Origin: an uncultured Oscillibacter sp.
GTDB lineage: Bacteria > Bacillota > Clostridia > Oscillospirales > Oscillospiraceae
Assembly: GCA_950097265.1 (NCBI GenBank)
Contig: CATNDJ010000001.1
Location: 25,624-89,623, forward strand
DNA: 64,000 nucleotides
Reading direction: 5' to 3'
Positions within the stretch are counted from its first letter, which is position 1, and each line of letters starts with the position of its first letter. Below, in pieces: positions 42,944 through 52,600 of this stretch. The position numbers and the translations under genes are program-made. The notes beneath the pieces are model-generated. The model worked only from the letters and a program-made list of their open reading frames with translations. It did no database searches and had not been told where the DNA came from.

Positions 42944-43498
42944 ATGGCGGCGGCGGCGCGGGACATGCGGTATCGCGGAAAACAGGCGGTCAACGGCAGC
43001 CTGGCCTATGACCTGGACTATGCGGTCCGGGAGCGGGAGCTGCGCCACGCGGGGGAGCTTCCCAAAGTGCGGGAGAAGGCCAAAGCGAAGGTCTACGAGG
43101 CCCCCCGCTTCCTGGTCCGGGCGCGGCAGGTCGTGTCCCCCCTGGCGGTGCTGAGCGTGGCGGCCATCATGGGGCTGGCCCTGCTGGTGCTGATGAGCTA
43201 CGTACAGCTAACCCTGCTCTCCGCAGAGACCGTCAAGCTCCAAAGTCAGCTCACGGAGCTGGAGACGGAGAATGTGAGCCTCACCGCCCAATACCAGCGG
43301 ATGTTTGACATGGCCTCTGTGAAGGAGGCGGCGGAGGCTGCCGGCATGTCCAAGCCAAGCAGCCTGCAAATGAGCCACCTGGACCTCTCGGCGGGAGACG
43401 CCGCCGTGGCCTACCGGCAGAAGGAGCCGGGACTCTTCAGCCGCATCCTCTCCTCCCTCCACGGCGGAGTCTACGCGGTGGTGGAATATTTTGACTGA
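42944..43498 (+). CDS. ftsL: Cell division protein FtsL-like
   Basis: 184 residues. A cytoplasmic N-terminus of about 70 residues is followed by one transmembrane helix (about 68-92, AVLSVAAIMGLALLVLMSYV) and an extracytoplasmic leucine-zipper-like coiled coil (LQSQLTELETENVSL). This topology and the position between rsmH and a PBP gene define FtsL, the bitopic partner of DivIB/FtsQ and DivIC. Sequence identity within FtsL is low, so position carries much weight. The N-terminal tail is longer than usual. Confidence 0.85.
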   Translation: MAAAARDMRYRGKQAVNGSLAYDLDYAVRERELRHAGELPKVREKAKAKVYEAPRFLVRARQVVSPLAVLSVAAIMGLALLVLMSYVQLTLLSAETVKLQSQLTELETENVSLTAQYQRMFDMASVKEAAEAAGMSKPSSLQMSHLDLSAGDAAVAYRQKEPGLFSRILSSLHGGVYAVVEYFD

Positions 43499-43616
43499 CC
43501 GGCGCACTATAATGAGCTGACATGATTTTCGCCCTGACAGCGGGGAGCGGGAAGCCAGGTCTTCTTGCTCCCCCGTTTTATCGTTTTTCCAAATCCCCGA
43601 CTTAGGAGGCAGCAGC

Positions 43617-46073
43617 ATGGCAAACCGTTCGGTTCTCCCCCTTCACCGCAAGAGCGAATCCGCCCGCCGGGCCAATCAGATCATCCGCGGGCGGACGCTG
43701 CTGATGATGCTGGTGCTGGGCGTGGGCACTTTTTTGCTGCTCTTCTGGAAGCTCTATGACCTCCAGATCAACCAGCACGACGAGATGCAGGCCCGGGCCG
43801 TCCACCAGCAGACCCGGGAAGTCTCCGTCAACGCCTCCCGGGGGACCATCTACGACAAAAACCACAACGTCCTGGCCAGCTCCACCACGGCGGAAAAGGT
43901 CATCCTCGACCCCCTGCGCATCGGCCAGTATGTGGAGAGCCAGGAGAAGGCCCAGGACGAGGCCGCCGCCCGGGCCCTGGAAAAGGGAGAGACCTACGCC
44001 CGCCAGCCCATCCGGGACCAGAGCTACATCGCCCGGGGGCTGAGCCGCATCCTGGATCTGGACCAGGAGTCCATCGAAAAGAAGATGGAGGACACCAAAT
44101 CCGAATACGTCATCCTTCGCCGGAAGGTGGAAAAGGAGCTGGCCGACGAGGTTCGGAAATTCGTCAACGGCCAGATTGACGAGGAGGGAAACGAGATTCC
44201 CGAGGGCCAGCGGCGCTCCCTCACCGGCGTGCACCTGGAGCCGGACTCTAAGCGGTACTACCCTTACAACGCCATGGCGGCCAACGTGCTGGGCTTCGTC
44301 AACATCGAAAACGAAGGCGCCGTGGGCCTGGAAGTCAAGTACGACGGCGACCTCTCCGGCGAGGCGGGCATGACCGTCTCCGCCAAAAACAACAAGGGCC
44401 AGCCCATGCTCTTCCAGTACGAGCAGTACTTCGACGCGGAAAACGGCAGCGACCTGGTGCTGACCCTGGACATCAACGTCCAGATTGCCCTGGAAAAGGG
44501 CATCGAGTCCATGCTCAGCAAATTTGACGCCGCCAAGGGCGGCACGGGCATCGTCATGGACGTAAACTCCGCGGCGATTCTGGGCATGGCCTCCTATCCC
44601 AACTACGATTCCAACCAGTCCGGCGTCCTCTACGACGAAAAGCTGAAGGGCAAGCTGGAAAAGCAGCTTGCGGAAATCGAGGAGAAACGGGAAAGCTACG
44701 AGTCCGAGGAACAGTACGAGGAAGCCGTCGGTAAGGCCAAGACCGACACCCTCCAGAGTCAGTGGCGAAACAAGTGCATTGACTCCACCTATGAGCCCGG
44801 CTCCACCTTCAAGCCCATCACCCTGGCGGCGGCCCTGGAAGAGGGAGTCATCAACATGAACTCCACCTTCGACTGCTCCGGCTCCGTCATGGTCAAGGGC
44901 TGGGATAAGCCCTTCTACTGCTCCCGGCAGACGGGCCACGGCCACCAGATTCTCAAGGAGGCAGTGGGCAACTCCTGCAACCCGGCCTTCATCAAAATCG
45001 GCCAGACCCTGGGCACCAGCAAGTTCTACGAGTACCTCAAGTCCTTCGGCCTGATGGAAAAGACCGGCGTGGACATGATCGGCGAGGCCCAGGGCATCTT
45101 CGCGGACGAGAAAAGTTTCAGCTCCAACATCGTCTCCCTGTCCTCCTACGCCTTCGGCCAGACCTTCAACGTCACGCCCCTGGAGCTCATCCGGGCTCAA
45201 GCCGCCTGCATCAACGGGGGCTATCTCTACGAGCCCTACGTGGTGGAGCAGGTGCTGGACGGAGAGGGCAACATCCTCCGCCAGCACGAGACGAAATGCA
45301 TCCGGCAGGTCATCAGCGAGGAGACCTCCGCCAAGGTCCGGGAGTGCCTGGAATACGTGGTGGCGGAGGGCACCGGGAAAAACGGCCAGGTCAACGGCTA
45401 CCGCATCGGCGGAAAAACCGGCACCGCCGACAAAACCGGAACCAAAACCGCCGCCAATCCCAAGGGCGACATCGTGGTGTCCTTCATGTGCTTCGCCCCT
45501 GCGGACGACCCTCAGTATATCATGCTCATCACCATGGACACCCCCAGCCGTACCACGGGGACCTTCCCTTCCGGCGGCAACATGGTGGCCCCCACGGCCA
45601 GCCAGATCATGAGCGAGATTCTGCCCGTCCTGGGCGTGGAGCCGGACTACACCGCCGACCAGCTGGCGGGAGCCGACGCCGCCGTCCCCCACGTGGTGGG
45701 CCAGGACCTGGCGTCCGCCCGGGCAAAGCTGGAGAACGCGGGCTTTACCTTCCGCACCGTGGGAAACGGCGAATCGGTCACCGCTCAAACCCCCGAGGGC
45801 GGAGCCATCGTGCCCAACAACGCCTCCATCGTCCTGTATTTGGGCGAGGAGAAGAACGACGCGCCGCGGGCCGTGCCCAGCGTCCTGGGACTCACCGCCG
45901 CCGAGGCCAACACAGCCATCACCAACGCGGGCCTCATCATGCGGGTGACGGGCGCCACCAGCACGGAGTCCGGCAACGTCCGGGCCATCTCCCAGGACCG
46001 GGAGGAGGGCGCCGAGCTGGCCCCCGGCAGCGTGGTCACCGTCCGCTTCGGCGACAGCTCTGTGAGGGATTGA
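43617..46073 (+). CDS. Penicillin-binding transpeptidase with two PASTA domains (PBP2x/SpoVD-like)
   Basis: 818 residues. An N-terminal anchor helix (about 25-47) precedes the PBP dimerisation region (VNASRGTIYDKN). The transpeptidase motifs are STFK near Ser396, SCN near residue 456 (GNSCNPAF) and KTG near residue 600. Two PASTA modules follow (VPHVVGQDLASARAKLENAG and VPSVLGLTAAEANTAITNAG). It cross-links peptidoglycan at the septum or in the spore cortex. The position is that of FtsI; whether it is the vegetative enzyme or SpoVD cannot be told from this window. Confidence 0.93.
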   Translation: MANRSVLPLHRKSESARRANQIIRGRTLLMMLVLGVGTFLLLFWKLYDLQINQHDEMQARAVHQQTREVSVNASRGTIYDKNHNVLASSTTAEKVILDPLRIGQYVESQEKAQDEAAARALEKGETYARQPIRDQSYIARGLSRILDLDQESIEKKMEDTKSEYVILRRKVEKELADEVRKFVNGQIDEEGNEIPEGQRRSLTGVHLEPDSKRYYPYNAMAANVLGFVNIENEGAVGLEVKYDGDLSGEAGMTVSAKNNKGQPMLFQYEQYFDAENGSDLVLTLDINVQIALEKGIESMLSKFDAAKGGTGIVMDVNSAAILGMASYPNYDSNQSGVLYDEKLKGKLEKQLAEIEEKRESYESEEQYEEAVGKAKTDTLQSQWRNKCIDSTYEPGSTFKPITLAAALEEGVINMNSTFDCSGSVMVKGWDKPFYCSRQTGHGHQILKEAVGNSCNPAFIKIGQTLGTSKFYEYLKSFGLMEKTGVDMIGEAQGIFADEKSFSSNIVSLSSYAFGQTFNVTPLELIRAQAACINGGYLYEPYVVEQVLDGEGNILRQHETKCIRQVISEETSAKVRECLEYVVAEGTGKNGQVNGYRIGGKTGTADKTGTKTAANPKGDIVVSFMCFAPADDPQYIMLITMDTPSRTTGTFPSGGNMVAPTASQIMSEILPVLGVEPDYTADQLAGADAAVPHVVGQDLASARAKLENAGFTFRTVGNGESVTAQTPEGGAIVPNNASIVLYLGEEKNDAPRAVPSVLGLTAAEANTAITNAGLIMRVTGATSTESGNVRAISQDREEGAELAPGSVVTVRFGDSSVRD

Positions 46074-46109
46074 CGACAGGTTTTACATGGTTTTCGGCAG
46101 AATACGCTG

Positions 46110-46138
46110 TATACATTGCGTTTTATTTGGGCTATAAT
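46110..46138 (+). promoter_or_regulatory. Internal promoter before murE
   Basis: TATACA, 17-base spacer, perfect TATAAT, about 38 bases upstream of murE. The -35 is weak, so this is a secondary promoter within the cluster. Confidence 0.55.
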
Positions 46139-46176
46139 CATCCAGACGTATTCAACTGGATGGAGGTTTGACAAGT

Positions 46177-47619
46177 ATGAAGCTGAAAGAACTGCTGGCG
46201 GGGCTGGAAATTCTCTCCGCAAGCGCGGATTTGGATATGGAAATTTCCAATGTTTGCTACGACTCCCGCCAGGTGAAGCCCGGGGACCTCTTTGTGGCCC
46301 TCTGCGGCTACGCCGTGGACGGGCACCGGTTCATCCCCCAGGCCATGGCCTCCGGCGCGGCGGCGGTGCTCTGCCAGAATCCGCCGGAGGGAGAAGGCAT
46401 CCCCTATGTCCGGGCGGCGGACTCCCGCCGGGCCCTGGCGGTCTTGGGGGCCAACTTCTTCGGCCACCCGGCGGACGCCATGACTATGGTGGGCGTCACC
46501 GGCACCAACGGGAAAACTACCACCACCTACCTCCTCAAGGCCGTCCTGGAGGCCCGGGGAGAAAAGGTGGGCTTGATCGGCACCAACCAGAATATGATCG
46601 GGGAGGAGGTCCTGCCCACGGAGCGGACCACCCCCGAGTCCTTTGAGCTCCAGAAGCTCTTCTCCCAAATGCGGGAGGCGGGCTGCACCTATGTGGTGAT
46701 GGAGGTATCCTCCCACGCCCTGTTCCTGGACCGGGTGCACGGCGTTCACTATCAAGTGGGCGTCTTCACAAACCTGACCCAGGACCACCTGGACTTCCAT
46801 GAGACCATGGAGAACTACTGCGACGCCAAGGCCATCCTGTTCCGCAGCTGCGAGACCGGCGTGGTGAACGCTGCGGACCCCTGGACGCCCCGTCTTTTGG
46901 AGCGCGCAAGCTGCAAGGTGCTCTCCTTTACCAGCAGCGGTACGGCGGATCTCCGGGCGGAGAACATCGCCCTGGCGGCGGACCACGTGGCCTTTACCGC
47001 CGCGTACAGGGAAGAGCGGGTCCCCGTCCGGGTGAATATCCCCGGGCATTTTATGGTGGACAACGCCCTGGGCGTGCTGGGGGCGGCCCTGGCCCTGGGG
47101 ATCCCCCTGGAGGAGAGCGCCGCCGTCCTGACCCGGGTGCCCCACGTGAAGGGCCGGGTGGAGGTGGTGCCCACGCCGGGAAAAGACTACACCGTCCTCA
47201 TCGACTACGCCCACAGCCCCGACAGCCTGGTGAACGTCCTGAGCACCGTCCGGGGCTTTACCAAGGGCCGGACCGTGGCCCTCTTCGGCTGCGGCGGGGA
47301 CCGGGATAAGGCCAAGCGGCCCAAAATGGGCCGGGCCGCCGCGGAGAACGCGGACCTCCTGGTGGTCACCACCGACAACCCCCGGACGGAGCGCCCGGCG
47401 GACATCATCGCCGGCATTCTGCCGGGTCTGGAGGGACTTGGAACCCCTTACGAGGTCATCGAGGACCGGGTAGAGGCCATCCGCTGGGCCCTGGACCACG
47501 CCCGGCCGGGGGACGTCATCGTCCTCTGCGGCAAGGGCCACGAGACCTACCAGGAGGTAGGCCATGAGAAGCGTCACATGGACGAGCGGGAGATCGTCGC
47601 GGAATATCTGAGCAAGTGA
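46177..47619 (+). CDS. murE: UDP-MurNAc-tripeptide synthetase (meso-DAP-adding)
   Basis: 480 residues from the ATG at 46177 after TGGAGG. Mur ligase motifs: GVTGTNGKTTTTYLLK near residue 106, EVSSHAL and DYAHSPDSL. The DNPR motif (TDNPRTE, near residue 403) is the signature for meso-diaminopimelate as the added amino acid. So the peptidoglycan is DAP-type. It works in the cytoplasm before MraY. Confidence 0.96.
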   Translation: MKLKELLAGLEILSASADLDMEISNVCYDSRQVKPGDLFVALCGYAVDGHRFIPQAMASGAAAVLCQNPPEGEGIPYVRAADSRRALAVLGANFFGHPADAMTMVGVTGTNGKTTTTYLLKAVLEARGEKVGLIGTNQNMIGEEVLPTERTTPESFELQKLFSQMREAGCTYVVMEVSSHALFLDRVHGVHYQVGVFTNLTQDHLDFHETMENYCDAKAILFRSCETGVVNAADPWTPRLLERASCKVLSFTSSGTADLRAENIALAADHVAFTAAYREERVPVRVNIPGHFMVDNALGVLGAALALGIPLEESAAVLTRVPHVKGRVEVVPTPGKDYTVLIDYAHSPDSLVNVLSTVRGFTKGRTVALFGCGGDRDKAKRPKMGRAAAENADLLVVTTDNPRTERPADIIAGILPGLEGLGTPYEVIEDRVEAIRWALDHARPGDVIVLCGKGHETYQEVGHEKRHMDEREIVAEYLSK

Positions 47620-47644
47620 AAAAACCGCCCGGAGGGCCGGGCGG
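47619..47644 (-). terminator. Minus-strand-oriented hairpin between murE and mraY
   Basis: CCGCCCGG and CCGGGCGG form a perfect 8-bp stem (47625-47644). The A-run before it becomes TTTTTT on the minus strand, so it would terminate antisense transcripts. It lies within the mraY leader. Confidence 0.5.
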
Positions 47645-47660
47645 AGGAGAGGGAAAACTT

Positions 47661-48647
47661 ATGGTGATTACGCTGCTGCTGGCCTGTGGAATCAGCTTCC
47701 TGCTGACCCTGGTCCTGGGAAAATTCGTCATTGCGGAACTGCGGAAGCTGAAGGCGGGGCAGGAAATCCGCAAAGAAGGCCCCGCCTGGCACGCCGGAAA
47801 GGCGGGCACGCCCACCATGGGCGGCGTCATGTTCATCGTCGGCTCCGGCGTGGTGTCCTTCCTCATGGGCTGGGAGGCCATGCTGCGGGGCGAGTTCGCC
47901 CACCTCTACGTGTATTTCTTCGCCCTGATCTTCGGCCTGATCGGCTTCGTGGACGACTACCGCAAGGTCCGCCAGCACCAGAACGAGGGCTTGACGGCCA
48001 AGCAGAAATTTATTCTCCAGCTGGCCGCCGCCGTGATGTTCCTCACCCTGATGCGCTACGAGGGCCTGCTGACCAACGCGCTGTACATTCCCTTTGTCAA
48101 CATCACGGTAGAAATCAACTGGATTCTCTACCTGGCCTTCGCCGCCTTTGTCATCGTGGGCTGCGTCAACGCGGTAAACCTGACCGACGGCATCGACGGC
48201 CAGTCCTCCAGCGTCACCTTCGTGGTGATGGTCTTCTTTACCGCCGCCGCGGCGGAGTGGGAGCTGATGCCCCTGGCGCTGTTCCCCGCCGCCCTGGCGG
48301 GAGGGCTGGCGGCCTTCTTCTGCTATAACCGCCACCCCGCCAAGGTCTTCATGGGAGACACCGGCAGCCTCTTTATGGGCGGCGCGGTGGCGGCCCTGGC
48401 CTTCGCCATGGATATGCCGCTGATCCTGATTCTCGTCGGCATCATCTACATTCTGGAAACCCTGTCCGACATCATCCAGGTGGCCTACTTCAAGGCCACC
48501 CACGGCAAGCGTTTCTTCAAGATGGCTCCCCTGCACCACCACTTGGAGCTCTGCGGCTGGAGCGAGGCGAAGCTGGTAACGGTGTTCTCCGGCGTAACGG
48601 CCCTGTTCTGCATCCTGGCCTGGTTCGGCATCCAGGGAAGATTCTGA
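47661..48647 (+). CDS. mraY: Phospho-MurNAc-pentapeptide transferase
   Basis: 328 residues from the ATG at 47661; an in-frame GTG at 47616 overlaps the murE stop region and is less likely. About ten hydrophobic helices. Active-site motifs are intact: GTPTMGG, FVDDYRK, NLTDGIDG, FMGDTGSLFMGG and APLHHHLE. It moves phospho-MurNAc-pentapeptide onto undecaprenyl phosphate to make lipid I. Confidence 0.97.
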   Translation: MVITLLLACGISFLLTLVLGKFVIAELRKLKAGQEIRKEGPAWHAGKAGTPTMGGVMFIVGSGVVSFLMGWEAMLRGEFAHLYVYFFALIFGLIGFVDDYRKVRQHQNEGLTAKQKFILQLAAAVMFLTLMRYEGLLTNALYIPFVNITVEINWILYLAFAAFVIVGCVNAVNLTDGIDGQSSSVTFVVMVFFTAAAAEWELMPLALFPAALAGGLAAFFCYNRHPAKVFMGDTGSLFMGGAVAALAFAMDMPLILILVGIIYILETLSDIIQVAYFKATHGKRFFKMAPLHHHLELCGWSEAKLVTVFSGVTALFCILAWFGIQGRF

Positions 48648-48677
48648 GATTGAAATTTTAAGTGGAGGAGGGAGCAT

Positions 48678-50060
48678 ATGGCGGCACGCGGCAGTTCGGC
48701 GGCCCGGCGGGAGCCTCAGCGGCGCCCGGAGCCCCAGCGGAGGCCCGCCCAGCAGAGGCGGAAGCCGGCGCAGTCCCGGCGGCCCGCCCCGGCCCGGCAG
48801 AGCGTGGTCATCCCCTTCCCCGTTCCGGAGCGCCAGCCGGTCAAGCGCCCCCGCCGCCGTCCCCTGACCCGGGAGGAGGCCCAGCGCCGCCAGGAATTCC
48901 GCCTCCGCCAGCAGGCGCTGGAGGAGGAGGGCAAGGAGCTGGCCAGAGGGCCCATCGACCTGCCCTTCTGCCTTTTGGTCCTGCTGCTGATGGCCATCGG
49001 CCTGGTGATGCTGCTGTCAGCCAGCTTCCCCTCCGCGTATTACAACACCAAAAACAACGACCCCACCTATTGGTTCGTCCGCCAGGGCGTCTTCGCCGTC
49101 ATGGGCGTGGCCGGCATGCTGTTCATCGGAAAAATCAACTACCGGCGCTTCCGGGGCATCGCGAAAACCCTGCTGTACGTGTCCATCTTCCTCCTGGTCT
49201 TCGTGGCGATTCCCGGCAACCCCTTCGCCGTCACCGTCAAGGGCGCCACCCGGTGGATCGGCATCGGCGAGCTGTTCAGCTTCCAGCCCTCGGAGATTGC
49301 CAAGATGGCCATCGTCATTTACTTCTCCGACAGCATCTCCAAGAAAAAGGATCTCATGCGCTCCTTCCGCTACGGCGTCCTGCCCTACGCCGCCCTGCTG
49401 GTGGTCACGGCGGGACTGGTGGCCATCGAGCCCCACCTCTCCGGCGCAATTCTGATTCTGGGCGTGGGCGCGGCGCTGATGCTGGTGGGCGGCATCAACT
49501 GGGCCTGGGTCTTCGGCGCCATGGGTGCGGCGGCGGGCATGCTGTATTTCGCCCTGTTTGTGGTGGGCTACAACACCTCCCGCATTCAGTACTGGCTGAA
49601 TCCTTGGGCGGATATGAAGGACAAAGGCTATCAGCTCTCCCAGAGCCTCATCACCATCGGCTCCGGCGGTCTCCTGGGCGTGGGCCTGGGAAAGAGCCGC
49701 CAGAAGTTCCTGTTCCTCCCGGAGGAGCACAACGATTTCATTTTCGCCATCATCTGCGAAGAGCTGGGCCTCATCGGGGCCAGCGTCATCATGCTCCTCT
49801 TCGCGGCGCTGATTCTCCGGGGCTATTGGATTGCCCTTCACGCCCGGGACCGCTTCGGGAGCCTCCTGGTCATCGGGGTCGTCACCCTGATCGCCATGCA
49901 GACTTTCTTGAATATCGGCGTGGTGACGGGCCTGCTGCCCACCACGGGCATCTCCCTTCCCTTCTTCAGCTACGGGGGCACGGCCCTGTCCATTCAGCTT
50001 GCGGAAATGGGCGTGGTCTTATCCGTATCGAGACAGATGAAACCCACAAAAGCCGGATAG
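48678..50060 (+). CDS. ftsW: Division septum glycosyltransferase FtsW (SEDS family)
   Basis: 460 residues. An unusual cytoplasmic N-terminus of about 90 residues, rich in Arg, Pro and Gln, precedes ten hydrophobic helices. SEDS motifs: GATRWIGIG, FSFQPSEIAKMA, EPHLSGAILI, YQLSQSLITIGSGGLLG, PEEHNDFIFAII and TTGISLPFFSYGG. FtsW polymerises lipid II at the septum, normally with the PBP encoded upstream. A SpoVE role during sporulation is also possible. The ATG follows GGAGGGAGC. Confidence 0.94.
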   Translation: MAARGSSAARREPQRRPEPQRRPAQQRRKPAQSRRPAPARQSVVIPFPVPERQPVKRPRRRPLTREEAQRRQEFRLRQQALEEEGKELARGPIDLPFCLLVLLLMAIGLVMLLSASFPSAYYNTKNNDPTYWFVRQGVFAVMGVAGMLFIGKINYRRFRGIAKTLLYVSIFLLVFVAIPGNPFAVTVKGATRWIGIGELFSFQPSEIAKMAIVIYFSDSISKKKDLMRSFRYGVLPYAALLVVTAGLVAIEPHLSGAILILGVGAALMLVGGINWAWVFGAMGAAAGMLYFALFVVGYNTSRIQYWLNPWADMKDKGYQLSQSLITIGSGGLLGVGLGKSRQKFLFLPEEHNDFIFAIICEELGLIGASVIMLLFAALILRGYWIALHARDRFGSLLVIGVVTLIAMQTFLNIGVVTGLLPTTGISLPFFSYGGTALSIQLAEMGVVLSVSRQMKPTKAG

Positions 50061-50074
50061 AGGAGGCGTTTTCG

Positions 50075-51211
50075 ATGCCAAGACCATTGCAGCGGGTCAT
50101 CTTCACCTGCGGGGGCACGGCGGGGCACGTCAATCCCGCCATCGCCCTGGCGCAGCTGACCCTGGAGAAAAATTCCCAGGCGCAGATCCTCTTCGTCGGC
50201 GCGGAGCGGGGCCTGGAAAAGGACTTGGTGCCCAAAGCGGGCTACGCCTTCAAGACCGTCCATATCTCCAGCTTCCACCGCTCCTTCCGGCCCGCGGAAA
50301 TCAAGCACAACCTCATCTCCGTGGGCAACCTCATCCGGGCCCCCGGGGAGGCCCGTGCCATCCTCCGGGCCTTCCGGCCCGACGCGGTGGTGGGCACCGG
50401 GGGCTACGCCAGCTATCCGCTGGTAAAAGCCGCCGCCAAGATGAAAATTCCCACGGCGGTCCACGAGTCCAACGCCGTGCCGGGCCTGACCACCCAGATG
50501 CTGGAAACTTATGCGGACCGCATCATGGTGGGCTTCGAGTCCTGCCGGAAGCACTACCGCCGTCCCGAAAAGGTGACGGTCACCGGCACGCCGGTGCGGG
50601 GCGATTTTTTTTCGATGACAAAGCCGGAGGCCAAAAGGGCCCTGGGGATGGACGACGGGAGGCCCCTGATCGTCTCTTTCTGGGGATCCCTGGGGGCCTC
50701 TGGCATGAACCGCCAGATGGCGGATTTTCTGGCCTTGGAGGCGGCGAAACAGCCCTTCCACCACATCCACGGCGCGGGAAAGCAGGGCTGCCCCCTGATG
50801 CTGGAGGCCCTGCGGGAAAAGGGCGTGGACCTGGGAGCCTGCCCGGCCCTGCAGCTGCGGGAGTACATCTACGACATGGCCCCCGTGATGCGGGCGGCGG
50901 ATTTGGTCATCTGCCGGGCCGGGGCCTCCACCATCAGCGAGCTGACGGCCCTGGGGACCCCGGCGCTGATGGTTCCATCCCCCTACGTCACCAACAACCA
51001 CCAGGAAAAGAACGCCCGGGCTCTGGAGGAGGCCGGAGGCGCGGCGGTGCTGCTGGAGCCCGAGAGCTCCGGCCAGGCCCTGTTTCAGGCGGCCTGCGGC
51101 ATTCTTCACGACAAGGCCCGTCTGCGGGCCATGGAGGAGGCCATGGCTGCCTTAGGCATCCGGGACGCCGCGGAGCGGATCTACCGGACGGTGCTGGAGA
51201 TCCAAAAGTAA
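50075..51211 (+). CDS. murG: Lipid II synthase MurG (GlcNAc transferase)
   Basis: 378 residues from the ATG at 50075 (AGGAGG upstream). Motifs: TCGGTAGHVNPAIALA, GTGGYASYPLVKAA, HESNAVPG, TGTPVRGDF, then CRAGASTISEL and NNHQEKNA of the UDP-GlcNAc site. It converts lipid I to lipid II on the inner membrane face. Part of the cluster between ftsW and murA. Confidence 0.97.
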   Translation: MPRPLQRVIFTCGGTAGHVNPAIALAQLTLEKNSQAQILFVGAERGLEKDLVPKAGYAFKTVHISSFHRSFRPAEIKHNLISVGNLIRAPGEARAILRAFRPDAVVGTGGYASYPLVKAAAKMKIPTAVHESNAVPGLTTQMLETYADRIMVGFESCRKHYRRPEKVTVTGTPVRGDFFSMTKPEAKRALGMDDGRPLIVSFWGSLGASGMNRQMADFLALEAAKQPFHHIHGAGKQGCPLMLEALREKGVDLGACPALQLREYIYDMAPVMRAADLVICRAGASTISELTALGTPALMVPSPYVTNNHQEKNARALEEAGGAAVLLEPESSGQALFQAACGILHDKARLRAMEEAMAALGIRDAAERIYRTVLEIQK

Positions 51212-51273
51212 CCAGAATTTCCCTCCGCCCATAGGATGGAGCGTACTACCATTCTTGGAGCGGAGGGACGGAC

Positions 51274-52533
51274 ATGAGTCAATTGACGATAAAAGGCGGG
51301 CGCCGCCTGGAGGGCGAAGCCGGGATACAGGGGGCGAAAAACAGCGTCCTGCCCATTCTGGCGGCCACGCTGCTGACGGCGGAACAGGTGGAGCTGCGGG
51401 GCTGTCCCCGCCTGCGGGACGTGGACGCCTCCATCCGCATTCTGGAGGGCCTGGGCTGTACCGCCCGCTGGGAGGGAGAGAACACCCTGGAGGTGGACAC
51501 CCGGAGCCCCGGCGGCTGCGCCGTCTCCGAGGCGCTGATGCGGGAAATGCGGTCCTCCGCCATCTTCCTGGGAGCCATCCTGGCCCGGTGCGGCCAGGCG
51601 GAGCTGAGCTACCCCGGCGGGTGCGAGCTGGGCCCCCGGCCCATCGACCTCCATCTCTCCGGCCTCCGGGACCTGGGGGCGGAAATCGACGACGCCGGAG
51701 GCGTCCTCCACTGCAAGGCTTCCCACCTGCGGGGGCGGGAGATTGTGCTGGGCTTCCCCTCCGTGGGAGCCACGGAAAATCTGATGCTGGCGGCCTGCGG
51801 CGCCGATGGCGTCACCACCATTCTAGGCGCCGCCCGGGAGCCCGAGATTGCGGACCTCCAGAACTTCCTGAACGCCTGCGGAGCCAGGGTCTCCGGTGCG
51901 GGGACCTCTGCGGTGTCCATAGAGGGCGGGCGGCCCCTCCACGGCTGTACTTATACCATCATGCCGGACCGGATTGCGGCGGCCACCTATCTCTGCGCGG
52001 CGGCCTCCGCCGGAGGAGACATTTTCCTGCGCCGGGCCCGGGAGGAGCATTTGTCCACCGTCACCGCCGCCCTGCGGGAGGCGGGCTGCACCATCCGCTC
52101 CGACGCCGCGGGCGTTTCCTGCGCCTGCCGGGAGCGCCTGAAGGCGGTGCGCCCGGTGCGGACGGCCCCCTACCCCGGCTTCCCCACCGACGCCCAGGCC
52201 ATTTTGATGGCGGCGCTGCTGCGCTGCCGGGGGGCGGCGGTGTTCGAGGAGAACATGTTCGCCAGCCGTTACCGCCACGTCGACGAGCTGGTCCGCATGG
52301 GGGCCGATATCCGGGTGTCCGGCCGGGCGGCGGTGGTGTCGGGGGTGGAGCGCCTCCACGGTGCGCCGGTGCGCTGCACGGACCTCCGGGGCGGAGCCGC
52401 CCTGTGCGTGGCCGCCCTGGCGGCGGAGGGAGAGACGGAAATCTCGCAGACCGCCCACATCTGCCGGGGCTATGAGGACATCGCCCGGGACCTCCGGGCC
52501 CTGGGGGCGGACGCCGCCTGGGCGGAGAGTTGA
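51274..52533 (+). CDS. murA: UDP-GlcNAc 1-carboxyvinyltransferase
   Basis: 419 residues. GAKNSVLPILAA supplies the Lys-Asn pair of the active site, and YPGGCELGPRPIDLH holds the catalytic (fosfomycin-target) Cys near residue 116. PGFPTDAQA lies further on. It makes the first committed peptidoglycan precursor. Placement between murG and ftsQ is common in Clostridia; other cluster types have murC/murB here. Confidence 0.95.
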   Translation: MSQLTIKGGRRLEGEAGIQGAKNSVLPILAATLLTAEQVELRGCPRLRDVDASIRILEGLGCTARWEGENTLEVDTRSPGGCAVSEALMREMRSSAIFLGAILARCGQAELSYPGGCELGPRPIDLHLSGLRDLGAEIDDAGGVLHCKASHLRGREIVLGFPSVGATENLMLAACGADGVTTILGAAREPEIADLQNFLNACGARVSGAGTSAVSIEGGRPLHGCTYTIMPDRIAAATYLCAAASAGGDIFLRRAREEHLSTVTAALREAGCTIRSDAAGVSCACRERLKAVRPVRTAPYPGFPTDAQAILMAALLRCRGAAVFEENMFASRYRHVDELVRMGADIRVSGRAAVVSGVERLHGAPVRCTDLRGGAALCVAALAAEGETEISQTAHICRGYEDIARDLRALGADAAWAES

Positions 52534-52600
52534 AGGAAAGCAAACGCGGGGGCCGCGGAGGCGGCTCCCTGCGGATAGACGATAGAATTGGAGCGCGGCC

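Noticed and set aside
43508..43513. TATAAT as an internal promoter before the PBP gene
   Set aside because: The nearest TTGACT is only 11 bases upstream and nothing like a -35 box lies at 17 bases.
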